Source: Streptomyces sp. TG1A-8 (GTDB lineage Bacteria > Actinomycetota > Actinomycetes > Streptomycetales > Streptomycetaceae). Taken from it: a DNA stretch of 64,000 nt. The position numbers and the translations under genes are program-made. The stretch is from assembly GCF_030499535.1 (NCBI RefSeq), contig NZ_JASTLB010000001.1:4464001-4528000 (forward strand), written 5' to 3'. Positions 27,316 to 35,148 of this stretch are shown in pieces (position 1 is the stretch's first letter; every line of letters begins with the position of its first letter). The notes beneath the pieces were generated by a model that made no database searches, had not been told where the DNA came from, and saw only the letters and a program-made list of their open reading frames with translations.

Positions 27316-27792
27316 CTAGTCGGCGAGGTGGCGCACCTGGTCCCACAGGACCGGGTCGACCACGCCCACCCGGCGCCGGAAGTCCGCCACCGGCACCTCG
27401 CGCAGCTCGTCGGTCTGCAGGAAGCTGGGCCGGCCGTGCGCGTCGCCGACCGCGCCGGGCGGCAGCGGGATCACCCCGGCGCGCTCGTCGTGGTACTTGC
27501 TGCTGATCTTCGCGACCGTGGCCCGGTCGCCGCGCACCGCCAGCACCAGGCAGGGCCGGTCCTTCGACTCCGGGCGGTCCTCGTAGGGCACGTCGGCCCA
27601 CCAGATGTCACCGGGCCGCGGACGCCGCACGCGGGCGCCCGGCCCGCCCGGGGCGGTGCGGCCGCCGGGGCGGCCGGGAGGCCGCAGCCGGCGTCCGCCG
27701 GGCCGGTGGCCGCGGCCCCAGCCGTCGACGAGAGCGGCGACGAGGGCGAGCAGCACCACCGCCGCGAGCGCCAGCCACCAGGACGTGTCCAT
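27316..27792 (-). CDS. Membrane-tethered PemK/MazF-family protein
   Basis: 158 residues. Residues 3-22 (TSWWLALAAVVLLALVAALVDGW) form a membrane segment, followed by an Arg/Pro/Gly-rich linker and, from about residue 58, a CcdB/MazF-fold domain: RRPRPGDIWWADVPYEDRPESKDRPCLVL, then DRATVAKISSKYHDERAGVIPLPP and a C-terminal LREVPVADFRRRVGVVDPVLWDQV. The RPGDIWWADV and KDRPCLVL motifs are those of type II endoribonuclease toxins. No antitoxin gene adjoins it, and the N-terminal anchor is unusual. It may be a non-toxic or regulatory relative. ATG 27792; GTG 27798 is an alternative. Confidence 0.85.
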   Translation of the reverse strand: MDTSWWLALAAVVLLALVAALVDGWGRGHRPGGRRLRPPGRPGGRTAPGGPGARVRRPRPGDIWWADVPYEDRPESKDRPCLVLAVRGDRATVAKISSKYHDERAGVIPLPPGAVGDAHGRPSFLQTDELREVPVADFRRRVGVVDPVLWDQVRHLAD

Positions 27793-28030
27793 GTGCACGA
27801 CATTACCGGCGCGCGTCCGGCGGCGCGCGCCCTCTGACGGCCCATTACGCCCCCGGTCCAGCCGAACCGGTGACAGCACAGGTGAGTTCGCCCACAACGG
27901 CCCCTGGCGAAGGAGCGACCCGCCCTTTCCCGCCTTAGGCTCGACAAACCGCACGACCCCGCCAGCCCCCACCCGACCCCTCTCCACCGCTCCCGCCCAT
28001 CGGCTCCCCGCCAACGGAGGTTTCTGCTTC

Positions 28031-28783
28031 ATGAAGCTCACCGTCGTCGGCTGCTCGGGGTCGTTCCCGTCCGCGGAATCGGCCTGTTCGAGCTACCTCG
28101 TCGAGGCCGACGGCTTCCGGCTGCTCCTCGACATGGGCAACGGCGCCCTCGGCGAGCTGCAGCGCCACTGCGGTCTCTACGACCTCGACGCGATCTTCCT
28201 CAGTCACCTGCACGCCGATCACTGCATCGACATGTGCGCCTACTTCGTCGCGCGCTACTACCGCCACGACGGCGGACGCTGCGCCCCCCTGCCGGTCTAC
28301 GGCCCCGAGGGCACCGAGCACCGTCTGACCACGGCCTACGCCGACACCCCCTCCGCCTCCTCGATGAGCGAGGTGTTCGACTTCCACACCGTCAAGCCGT
28401 CCACGTTCGAGATCGGCCCGTTCACGGTGCACACCGAGCGGGTCCGCCACCCCGTGGAGGCGTACGCCATCCGGCTCGAACACGGCGGCAGGACGCTGAC
28501 GTACTCCGGCGACACCGGGGTGTCCGAGGCGCTGGACGGACTGGCCCGGGACGCCGACCTGTTCCTGTGCGAGGCCGCGTTCACGCACGGCAAGGAGGAC
28601 ATCCCCGACCTCCACCTCAACGGCCGCGAGGCGGGTGAGACGGCGACCCGCGCGGGCGCCCGCCGCCTGGTGCTGACCCACATCCCCCCGTGGACCGACC
28701 CCGGGATCAACCTCACGGACGCCCGCGAGGTCTTCGGGGGACCGGTGGACCTGGCGGCGCCGGGGCTGTCGTACGAGATCTGA
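28031..28783 (+). CDS. MBL-fold metallohydrolase (RNase Z-like)
   Basis: 250 residues. The metallo-beta-lactamase zinc motif is SHLHADHCID (HxHxDH), with further ligands expected in VRHPVEAYAIR, YSGDTG and the final LTHIPPW. LTVVGCSGSFPSAESACSSYLV at the N-terminus is typical of the RNase Z / cyclic phosphodiesterase branch. A short insertion relative to tRNase Z lacks the exosite arm, so it is more likely a phosphodiesterase or hydrolase of unknown substrate than a tRNA processing enzyme. Monocistronic, with a strong terminator immediately after. Confidence 0.92.
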   Translation: MKLTVVGCSGSFPSAESACSSYLVEADGFRLLLDMGNGALGELQRHCGLYDLDAIFLSHLHADHCIDMCAYFVARYYRHDGGRCAPLPVYGPEGTEHRLTTAYADTPSASSMSEVFDFHTVKPSTFEIGPFTVHTERVRHPVEAYAIRLEHGGRTLTYSGDTGVSEALDGLARDADLFLCEAAFTHGKEDIPDLHLNGREAGETATRAGARRLVLTHIPPWTDPGINLTDAREVFGGPVDLAAPGLSYEI

Positions 28784-28789
28784 CCCGAG

Positions 28790-28836
28790 CACGGCGAAGG
28801 CCCCGGAACCCTCGCGGTTCCGGGGCCTTCGCCGTG
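28790..28836. terminator. Perfect 21-bp-arm terminator between convergent genes
   Basis: Arms 28790-28810 and 28816-28836 are exactly complementary (beginning CACGGCGAAGG, ending CCTTCGCCGTG) around a CTCGC loop. It serves the MBL gene on + and probably nagE2 on -. Confidence 0.92.
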
Positions 28837-28851
28837 CGGTGACGGCGCGCC

Positions 28852-30102
28852 TCACGCCTTGGTGAGGTCCTCGACCTCCTCCTCGGGCTCGCGGCCCGGG
28901 GTCTTGAGGTCGAACCTGATGATGGCGAAGCGGAAGGTGACGTAGTAGATCACCCCGAAGACCAGGCCGATCGGGATGATCAGCCAGGGCTTGGTCGCCA
29001 GGTGCCAGTTGAGCGCGTAGTCGATGAAGCCGGCGGAGAAGTTGAACCCGGCGTGCACGCCCAGGCCCCAGGTCACGGCCATGGACGCCGCGGTGAGCAG
29101 GGCGTGCAGCACGTACAGCAGCGGCGCGACGAACATGAACGAGAACTCGATCGGCTCGGTGACACCGGTGACGAACGAGGTCAGCGCGAGGGAGGTCATC
29201 ATGCCGAGCACGGCCTTGCGGCGCTCGGGGCGGGCGCAGTGGGCGATGGCGAGCGCGGCGGCCGGCAGGCCGAACATCAGGATCGGGAAGAAGCCGGACT
29301 GGAAGAGGCCGGCGGACGGGTCACCGGCGAGGAACCGGGTGATGTCGCCGTGCACCACCTCGCCGGACGCCGTCTTGTAGTCGCCGAGCTGGAACCAGGC
29401 CACGGTGTTGACGAACTGGTGCATGCCGACCGGGATCAGACCGCGGTTCACCGCGCCGAACAGCGCCGCGCCGCCCGCCCCGAGACCCGTCATCCACTCG
29501 CCGAAGTGCGTGATGCCCTTGCCGATCGGCTCCCAGATCAGGCCGAAGAAGACGCCCGTCACGATGCCGACGAAGGCCATGATGATCGGCACCAGCCGCC
29601 GGCCGTTGAAGAAGCCGAGCCAGTCCACGAGCCTCGTGCGGTGGAAGCGCTGCCACAGCACGGCGGCGAGCAGACCCATGATGATGCCGCCGAGGACACC
29701 CGGGTCGTTGTACGTCGCCGCGACGATCTTGCCCTTTTCTATGTGCTGCTCGGTCAGCGGGAAGGCCTGGAGCACCTTGCTGTAGACGAGGAAGCCCACC
29801 ACCGCGGCGAGCGCCGTGCTGCCGTCCGCCTTCTTGGCGTAGCCGATGGCCACGCCGATGCAGAACAGCAGCGGCAGGCTCCCGGTCAGCGCGCTGCCCG
29901 CGTTGCCGAACACGGCGGCGACCTTGTCCCAGCCCAGGCCGTCCTGGCCGAAGATGTCGTCCTGGCCGAGCCGGACCATGATGCCGGCCGCCGGCAGCAC
30001 GGCGATCGGGAGCTGCAGGCTGCGGCCGATCTTCTGCAGGCCCTGGAACAGTCCGGAACCCCGCTGCTTCGCGGGGGCCGCCGTTGTCGTGGCGGTGCTC
30101 AT
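28852..30102 (-). CDS. nagE2: N-acetylglucosamine-specific PTS permease EIIC
   Basis: 416 residues, matching the usual length of the Streptomyces GlcNAc permease NagE2. It carries N-acetylglucosamine across the membrane while EIIB phosphorylates it. EIIC features: N-terminal LQKIGRSLQLPIAVLPAAGIMVRLGQ, the loop motif GVTEPIEFSFMFVAPLLYVLHA near the C-terminus, and about 10 membrane segments. No fused EIIB or EIIA domain is present; EIIB is encoded by the divergent nagF, and EIIA (Crr) must be elsewhere. Two dre boxes lie 21-53 bp upstream of its start, so DasR control is expected. Confidence 0.95.
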   Translation of the reverse strand: MSTATTTAAPAKQRGSGLFQGLQKIGRSLQLPIAVLPAAGIMVRLGQDDIFGQDGLGWDKVAAVFGNAGSALTGSLPLLFCIGVAIGYAKKADGSTALAAVVGFLVYSKVLQAFPLTEQHIEKGKIVAATYNDPGVLGGIIMGLLAAVLWQRFHRTRLVDWLGFFNGRRLVPIIMAFVGIVTGVFFGLIWEPIGKGITHFGEWMTGLGAGGAALFGAVNRGLIPVGMHQFVNTVAWFQLGDYKTASGEVVHGDITRFLAGDPSAGLFQSGFFPILMFGLPAAALAIAHCARPERRKAVLGMMTSLALTSFVTGVTEPIEFSFMFVAPLLYVLHALLTAASMAVTWGLGVHAGFNFSAGFIDYALNWHLATKPWLIIPIGLVFGVIYYVTFRFAIIRFDLKTPGREPEEEVEDLTKA

Positions 30103-30122
30103 AGGCTCGTCCTTCACGGGAT

Positions 30123-30138
30123 ACTGGTCTGCACCACT
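30123..30138. promoter_or_regulatory. dre box 1 (DasR operator) upstream of nagE2
   Basis: ACTGGTCTGCACCACT compared with the DasR consensus ACTGGTCTAGACCACT: 14 of 16 positions identical. Confidence 0.92.
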
Positions 30139-30139
30139 C

Positions 30140-30155
30140 ACTGGTGTAGACCTGT
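30140..30155. promoter_or_regulatory. dre box 2 (DasR operator) upstream of nagE2
   Basis: ACTGGTGTAGACCTGT matches the consensus at 13 of 16 positions, including TGGT-TAGACC. It is offset by 17 bp (centre to centre) from box 1, nearly two helical turns. Confidence 0.9.
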
Positions 30156-30309
30156 TCTAGCATGATGCGGGCGTGCAAGGAACCACGAAATCTGCTACCG
30201 CGGCACTACGCGCTGTGCCGACCCGGACGCGGTGCCGCCGGAACCGTCACGACCCGTCGGACGTCCCGCGCCCCGGGAGGCGGACGCCGCGCTTGGCGAC
30301 TGTCCCCGT

Positions 30310-30325
30310 GGTGGTGTAGACCAAC
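30310..30325. promoter_or_regulatory. dre box 3 (DasR operator) upstream of nagF
   Basis: GGTGGTGTAGACCAAC contains the palindromic core TGGTGTAGACCA; 12 of 16 consensus positions match. It lies 117-132 bp before the nagF start. Confidence 0.85.
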
Positions 30326-30441
30326 TGGCGACGGTTCCGCTGTCGTGATCGCCCCCCTCGGCACGTACGGCACGACCGCTCGCCAAGATGGGCCAACTGT
30401 GGGTTACTGCGACAAAGCGGTTCGGATCAGGGAGAAGGAAC

Positions 30442-30675
30442 ATGGCCAGCAAGGCTGAGAAGATCGTCGCCGGCCTCGGCGGCATCGACAACATCGAGGA
30501 GATCGAGGGCTGCATCACCCGGCTGCGCACCGAGGTGTCCGACCCCTCGCTGGTCAACGAAGCCGCCCTGAAGGCCGCCGGCGCCCACGGCGTCGTCAGG
30601 ATGGGCACCGCCATCCAGGTCGTCATCGGCACCGACGCCGACCCCCTCGCCGCGGAGATCGAAGACATGATGTGA
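30442..30675 (+). CDS. nagF: N-acetylglucosamine PTS EIIB component
   Basis: 77 residues, a stand-alone EIIB domain. The phosphorylated cysteine is Cys24 in EGCITRLR, the standard glucose-family EIIB motif, followed by EVSDPSLVNEAALKAAGAHGVVRMGTAIQVVIG. It accepts phosphate from EIIA and hands it to GlcNAc carried by NagE2, which is transcribed divergently. In S. coelicolor, from memory, a second EIIC gene (nagE1) lies next to nagF; here rph follows directly, so that paralogue is absent from this locus. Confidence 0.95.
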   Translation: MASKAEKIVAGLGGIDNIEEIEGCITRLRTEVSDPSLVNEAALKAAGAHGVVRMGTAIQVVIGTDADPLAAEIEDMM

Positions 30676-30734
30676 GCGCCCCGCACCCGGCGCCCCGCAC
30701 CCGGCGCCCGGACCCATGGCGCCGTTCACCGGCA

Positions 30735-30765
30735 AGGGGCTCCTCCCGCCGCGGGAGGGGCCCCT
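30735..30765. terminator. Hairpin between nagF and rph
   Basis: A 14-bp stem (AGGGGCTCCTCCCG with one G-T pair against CGGGAGGGGCCCCT) and a CCG loop, ending 27 bp before the rph start. Confidence 0.75.
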
Positions 30766-30792
30766 CGCGCGAGTCCCGATAGGCTCGGCGCC

Positions 30793-31530
30793 ATGTCTCG
30801 AATCGACGGCCGCACCCCCGAACAGCTCCGCCCCGTCACCATCGAACGCGGGTGGAGCAAGCACGCCGAGGGCTCCGTCCTCGTCTCCTTCGGCGACACG
30901 AAGGTCTTCTGCACCGCCTCCGTCACCGAAGGCGTCCCGCGCTGGCGCAAGGGCAGCGGCGAGGGCTGGGTCACCGCGGAGTACGCCATGCTGCCCCGCG
31001 CCACCAACACCCGCGGCGACCGCGAGTCCGTCCGGGGCCGCGTCGGCGGCCGCACCCACGAGATCTCCCGCCTCATCGGCCGCTCCCTGCGCGCCGTCAT
31101 CGACTACAAGGCGCTCGGCGAGAACACGATCGTCCTGGACTGCGACGTCCTGCAGGCCGACGGCGGCACGCGCACCGCCGCCATCACCGGCGCCTACGTC
31201 GCCCTCGCCGACGCCGTCACCTGGGCCCGGGGCCGCAAGCTCGTCAAGGCCGGCCGGCAGCCGCTGACCGGCACCGTCTCCGCCGTCTCCGTCGGCATCG
31301 TCGGCGGCGTCCCGCTCCTCGACCTCTGCTACCAGGAAGACGTGCGCGCCGAGACCGACATGAACGTCGTCTGCACCGGCGACGGCCGCTTCGTCGAGGT
31401 CCAGGGCACCGCCGAGGCCGAGCCCTTCGCCCGCGCGGAACTCGACGCCCTGCTCGACCTCGCCGTCACCGGCTGCTCCGAACTCGCCGCGCTCCAGCAG
31501 GCCGCCCTGGCCGAAACCGCCGCGCAGTAG
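30793..31530 (+). CDS. rph: Ribonuclease PH
   Basis: 245 residues. It is the phosphate-dependent 3'-5' exoribonuclease that trims tRNA 3' ends. Hallmarks: [19 protein letters not shown] at the start, [44 protein letters not shown] (phosphate- and RNA-binding arginines), [24 protein letters not shown] and [32 protein letters not shown]. Length and motifs are standard. It is separated from nagF by a hairpin, so it has its own promoter. Confidence 0.97.
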   Translation: MSRIDGRTPEQLRPVTIERGWSKHAEGSVLVSFGDTKVFCTASVTEGVPRWRKGSGEGWVTAEYAMLPRATNTRGDRESVRGRVGGRTHEISRLIGRSLRAVIDYKALGENTIVLDCDVLQADGGTRTAAITGAYVALADAVTWARGRKLVKAGRQPLTGTVSAVSVGIVGGVPLLDLCYQEDVRAETDMNVVCTGDGRFVEVQGTAEAEPFARAELDALLDLAVTGCSELAALQQAALAETAAQ

Positions 31531-31667
31531 GCGGCCTCCGGGGACGGCCGGCGGCGCGCGGGCAGCTCGGCGGCAACCCGCGCGCCCTCCCCGGCGTCCC
31601 TGGGGACACGGGCGCACGGCCCACCGCCGCGCGCCCGTACCAGCCGCACCAGGGGAGGAAACACACC

Positions 31668-32069
31668 ATGGCCGTCAGCCGCCACCGAGGCCGGAGCGCC
31701 GCCGTCGCCGCCGCCGTCGCGTCCACCGTGCTCACCGCCGTCCTCACCACCGGCTGCGACGCCGTGGACCGGGCCCTGGACTGCGTGCAGACCGCCGACA
31801 CCATCGCCGACGGCGTCACCGCCCTCCAGCAGGCCGTGGAGAACGCCGCGAACGACCCCGCACAGGCCGACGCCTCCCTCGACTCCATCGAGCGGAACCT
31901 GAAGAAGATCGGCGACCGCACCGACGACGCCGACGTCAACAAGGCGGTCGACGACCTCGACCGGGCCGTGGACGACGTCCGCACGGCGCTCGACCACGGC
32001 GACACCACCCCCGACATCAGCCCCGTCACGGACGCGGCGGGCGAACTGACGAAGGTCTGCCGGCCCTAG
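31668..32069 (+). CDS. Helical lipoprotein, hypothetical
   Basis: 133 residues from ATG 31668 with a strong AGGGGAGGA Shine-Dalgarno. An N-terminal basic stretch, a hydrophobic segment and LTTGC give a lipobox (Cys30). The mature part is almost wholly helical and acidic, with heptad-like LDSIERNLKKIGDRTDDADVNKAVDDLDRAVDDV, probably a coiled coil outside the membrane; two more cysteines (Cys39 and near the C-terminus) could pair. It ends tail-to-tail over the last four bases of the DUF1707 gene: the CCTAGG palindrome provides both stop codons. Confidence 0.82.
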   Translation: MAVSRHRGRSAAVAAAVASTVLTAVLTTGCDAVDRALDCVQTADTIADGVTALQQAVENAANDPAQADASLDSIERNLKKIGDRTDDADVNKAVDDLDRAVDDVRTALDHGDTTPDISPVTDAAGELTKVCRP

Positions 32070-32302
32070 GGTCCTTCGCCCGGAGCAGGCCGGAGTCCGC
32101 CGGCGGGGCCCGCGGGAGGGCGCCGGCGGGGCCCGCGGGAGGGCGCCGACGGGGCCCCGGCCCGCTGGCAGGCCGCCTCCAGCCGCTCCTCGAACTCCGC
32201 CACGTCCAGGCGCCCCTCGGCCACGGCGTCCCGCACTACCCCGACGACCCGTTCGCGGTGGGCATCGGACGCGCGGAGGTCCGGCACTGCGTTGTCGGCC
32301 AT
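32066..32302 (-). CDS. DUF1707 protein with altered C-terminus
   Basis: 78 residues. The first 48 match DUF1707 (LRASDAHRERVVGVVRDAVAEGRLDVAEFEERLEAA), a short helical module often tethering membrane or sporulation proteins. Where the family usually continues with an ART..EL..L segment, this one switches to an Arg/Pro/Gly-rich tail (SAPSRGPRRRPPAGPAGG). That tail is encoded by a 23-bp unit repeated about 2.3 times (32098-32154); because 23 is not a multiple of three, the duplication shifts the frame. The gene may therefore be a truncated relic. It reads toward and overlaps the lipoprotein gene end. Confidence 0.65.
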   Translation of the reverse strand: MADNAVPDLRASDAHRERVVGVVRDAVAEGRLDVAEFEERLEAACQRAGAPSAPSRGPRRRPPAGPAGGLRPAPGEGP

Positions 32303-32327
32303 GACAGCACCCTACGAGACCACCCGC

Positions 32328-33308
32328 CTACGGAACCGCCCTCCCGCGCACATCCTCCGCGTACATCCTCGCGATGACCGACTCGATGTCCGGCTCCCGC
32401 ACCGACAGGTCCACCAGCGGATACCGTGCCGCGAGGTGCGCCACCAGCGGCGCCGCCGACTGCCCCGCCGGAAACGCCAGCCACTGCCGCGGCCCCTGCA
32501 CCCGCACCACCCGGCCGACCGGCGCCTCGACCGGCGGCAGCTCCCGCTCGAAGTCCACCACCAGCGTCCGCTCCCCGTCCCCGGCCTCGTGCAGCCCGGC
32601 CAGCGCACCGTCGTACACCAGCCGCCCGTGGTCGATCACCATCACCCGCGAGCACAACTGCTCGATGTCCTGCAGGTCGTGCGTCGTCAGCAGCACCGTC
32701 GTGCCCCGCTCGGCGTTCAACTCCTTCAGGAAACCGCGCACCTTGACCTTCGACACCACGTCCAGGCCGATCGTCGGCTCGTCCAGGTACAGCACCTCCG
32801 GATCATGCAGCAGCGCCGCCGCGATGTCCCCCCGCATCCGCTGCCCCAGCGACAGCTGCCGCACCGGCACGTCCAACAGGTCTCCCAGCTCCAGCAGTTC
32901 CACGCACCGGCTGAGGTTCTCCCGGTAACGGGCGTCCGGGATCCGGTACATGCGGTGCGCCAGCCGGTAGGAGTCGACCAGCGGCAGGTCCCACCACAGC
33001 GTGGTCCGCTGACCGAACACCACCCCGATCCGCTGCGCCAGCCGTCTCCGCTCCCGCGCGGGATCGACGCCCGCCACCCGCAGCCGGCCCGCGCTCGGCG
33101 TCAGGATGCCGGTCAGCATCTTGATCGTGGTCGACTTCCCGGCCCCGTTCGGCCCGATGTACCCGACCATCTCGCCGCGCGCCACCGTGAACGAGATGGA
33201 GTCCACCGCCCGCACCTGCCGCCGCTCCCGCCTGAGGAACCCCGTCCGCCTGCGCACCTCGAAGACCTTCTCGACCTGCTCCAGCACGATGAACCCACTG
33301 TCCGGCAC
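32328..33308 (-). CDS. ABC transporter ATP-binding protein (ABC-2 type exporter)
   Basis: 326 residues. Walker A GPNGAGKSTT (about residue 53-62), Q-loop VVFGQRTTLWWDLP, signature LSLGQRMRGDIAAALL, Walker B EVLYLDEPTIGLD and H-loop LLTTHD are all intact. The C-terminal 90 residues form a regulatory domain (VVDFERELPPVEAPVGRVVRV, DLSVREPDIESVIARMY). The two permease genes lie immediately upstream on the same strand (3-bp gap), so one ATPase dimer serves a heterodimeric membrane unit. The exported substrate is unknown. GTG start. Confidence 0.94.
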   Translation of the reverse strand: MPDSGFIVLEQVEKVFEVRRRTGFLRRERRQVRAVDSISFTVARGEMVGYIGPNGAGKSTTIKMLTGILTPSAGRLRVAGVDPARERRRLAQRIGVVFGQRTTLWWDLPLVDSYRLAHRMYRIPDARYRENLSRCVELLELGDLLDVPVRQLSLGQRMRGDIAAALLHDPEVLYLDEPTIGLDVVSKVKVRGFLKELNAERGTTVLLTTHDLQDIEQLCSRVMVIDHGRLVYDGALAGLHEAGDGERTLVVDFERELPPVEAPVGRVVRVQGPRQWLAFPAGQSAAPLVAHLAARYPLVDLSVREPDIESVIARMYAEDVRGRAVP

Positions 33309-33311
33309 CCG

Positions 33312-34151
33312 CTAACTCCCCGTGCTCCGATACGAACGAAGTCCCGCCCGCCAGGCCAGCCCCGCCAGCGCACAGCACACCACCGCCACCAGCGGAGACG
33401 TGAACGCCACCCACCCGGGCAGCCCCAGCGGGTACGGCCGCCCCAGCACGTAACCCGCGGGCAGCCAGTTCACGAAGGCCAGCGGCAGCACGAACGTCAC
33501 CCCGCGCACCAGTTCCTTCGCGAACACCGTCGGCGGATACTGCAACAGCGTCGTACCGCCGTACGTGAAGGCGTTCTGCACCTCCGAGGCGTCCTGCGTC
33601 ACGAACTGGAACGCCGCCCCCGCCACGAACACCGCGCAGAAGATCCCGAAACCGCTCGCCACCATCACCGGCATCAGCAGCAGCTTCAGCGGCGACCAGT
33701 CGACGTCCAGCCGGCCCAGGGACCAGCCCAGCACCAGCGTCCCCTGCGTCACCCGCCCCAGCCGCCGCAGCGCGAACCGGTCCGCCGCCACCTGCGCCAG
33801 CACCGGCGCCGGCCGCACCAGCAGCGTGTCCAGCGTGCCGTCCCGCACCCGGCGCCCCAGCCGGTCCATCGAACCGATCACCAGATCCGCCAGCCCGAAC
33901 GAGACCGCCGACAGGCCGTACAGGAACGCCACCTCCGGCAGCGCGTACCCGCCCAGGGCCTCGACGTGCGAGAACATCAGCAGCACCGCGACGAAGTCGA
34001 AGAAGGTCGCCGCGAAGTTCCCGAACGTCGTCATCGCGAAGGACACCCGGTAGGCCATCGTGGACCGGATCCACATCCCCGCGACCAACCGGTAGGCCCG
34101 CACCCCCTCCGCCAGCCGGCCGCCCTCCGCCGGAGCGCCCCGCTCAGCCAC
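33312..34151 (-). CDS. ABC-2 type permease, subunit 2
   Basis: 279 residues from GTG 34151. Six membrane segments, including TTFGNFAATFFDFVAVLLMF, LYGLSAVSFGLADLVIG and LKLLLMPVMVASGFGIFCAVFVAGAAF. A membrane-embedded [27 protein letters not shown] loop is typical of DUF990-like ABC-2 permeases. Its GTG overlaps the stop of the preceding permease by 8 bp (GTGGCTGA), implying translational coupling. Together with the adjoining permease and ATPase it forms a complete exporter. Confidence 0.9.
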   Translation of the reverse strand: MAERGAPAEGGRLAEGVRAYRLVAGMWIRSTMAYRVSFAMTTFGNFAATFFDFVAVLLMFSHVEALGGYALPEVAFLYGLSAVSFGLADLVIGSMDRLGRRVRDGTLDTLLVRPAPVLAQVAADRFALRRLGRVTQGTLVLGWSLGRLDVDWSPLKLLLMPVMVASGFGIFCAVFVAGAAFQFVTQDASEVQNAFTYGGTTLLQYPPTVFAKELVRGVTFVLPLAFVNWLPAGYVLGRPYPLGLPGWVAFTSPLVAVVCCALAGLAWRAGLRSYRSTGS

Positions 34152-34944
34152 CCTGGACCACCACCCGCCGCGCGGCCACCGACTGCAGCAGCCGGCCCGC
34201 ACCCAGCAGCACCACCGCCCACGCCCCCTGGAACAGGTACGTGCCCAGCGGATCCGCCCGCCCCAGCAGCACGTCCGCCGGCGCCTGCAGCAGCGCCGAC
34301 CACGGCAGCACCCGGACCACCTCCCCCAGCACCCCCGGGAAGACGTTCAGCGGCAGCAGCATCCCCGAACAGAAGTACCCGGCCAGCCACATCACCTGCG
34401 ACACCCCCGCGCCGTCCAGCAGCCAGAACGCGCTCAACGCCACCAGGAACCGGATCCCGAACCCGACCAGCATCGCCAGCACCACCGCCACCGCGAAGGC
34501 CGCCCACGTGCCCGCGTCCGCCGGCAGACGGGCCGGAAAACACAGCGCGCCGAACGCGAACGGGACCAGGCCCCGCCCCAGCAACTGGAAGAACGCCCGG
34601 CCCAGATCGGCGGCCAGCCACCACGCCTGCAGATCGACGGGCCGGTACAGGTCGACCGCCACGTCCCCGGTGCGGATGCGCTCCATCAGCTCTTCCTCGG
34701 CGCCCCCGCCCCCGATCGCGAGCGTCGACAGGAACGCCTGCCCCAGCCACACGTACGTCACGGCCTGCCCCTGGTCGTATCCGCCCAGATGGGGGCGCTC
34801 GTCCCACAGTGCGCGGTACGTCGAGACGAGGATCAGCCCGAACACCGTGTTGGTGAACACCCCTGCCGCAGTGGCCGCCCGGTAGGTCGCGTACCGTCGG
34901 AACCCCCCTGCTGCGACGGCCACGTACAACCGTCCCGCGCCCAC
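34144..34944 (-). CDS. ABC-2 type permease, subunit 1
   Basis: 266 residues from GTG 34944 (TTG or GTG slightly downstream are alternatives, so the start is uncertain by up to 7 residues). It opens with VAAGGFRRYATYRAATAAGVFTNTVFGLILVSTYRALW and has about six membrane segments. ELMERIRTGDVAVDLYRPVDLQAWWLAADLGRAFFQLL is the conserved cytoplasmic loop of the family. The second permease overlaps its 3' end. It is transcribed away from the penicillin-binding protein gene. Confidence 0.88.
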   Translation of the reverse strand: MGAGRLYVAVAAGGFRRYATYRAATAAGVFTNTVFGLILVSTYRALWDERPHLGGYDQGQAVTYVWLGQAFLSTLAIGGGGAEEELMERIRTGDVAVDLYRPVDLQAWWLAADLGRAFFQLLGRGLVPFAFGALCFPARLPADAGTWAAFAVAVVLAMLVGFGIRFLVALSAFWLLDGAGVSQVMWLAGYFCSGMLLPLNVFPGVLGEVVRVLPWSALLQAPADVLLGRADPLGTYLFQGAWAVVLLGAGRLLQSVAARRVVVQGG

Positions 34945-35148
34945 GCCAGTCCACCTCCCGGGACCGCTCGACACCGAAGCGCAGGAGCATAGTCCGGAGG
35001 CCCGGCGGCCGGCCACGCATTTTCCGCCGGAAGCGTGCCGGAATCCGGGAACGGAACGCCAGGTGCGAGAGTCTTCAAACAGGGGGCGCAGAAGGCGTAC
35101 GAGTGCGTACGGAACGTACGACGTTCGAAACAGGAGTCCGTGCACGAC

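Larger units (their letters stand above)
30103..30441. promoter_or_regulatory. nagE2-nagF divergent control region
   Basis: 339 bp without a gene. It holds three dre-like DasR boxes, two at the nagE2 side and one 117-132 bp before nagF, listed separately. The remainder (30160-30300) shows no other clear element. GAGAAGGAAC is the ribosome-binding site of nagF. Confidence 0.85.

Noticed and set aside
30677..30735. Repeated GCGCCCCGCACCCG after nagF as an attenuator
   Set aside because: The perfect hairpin just downstream explains termination; the short repeat has no leader ORF.
35040..35130. ECF-sigma (SigE-like) promoter before the penicillin-binding protein
   Set aside because: GGAAC motifs are present, but the -10 match and spacing are poor; not strong enough to list.
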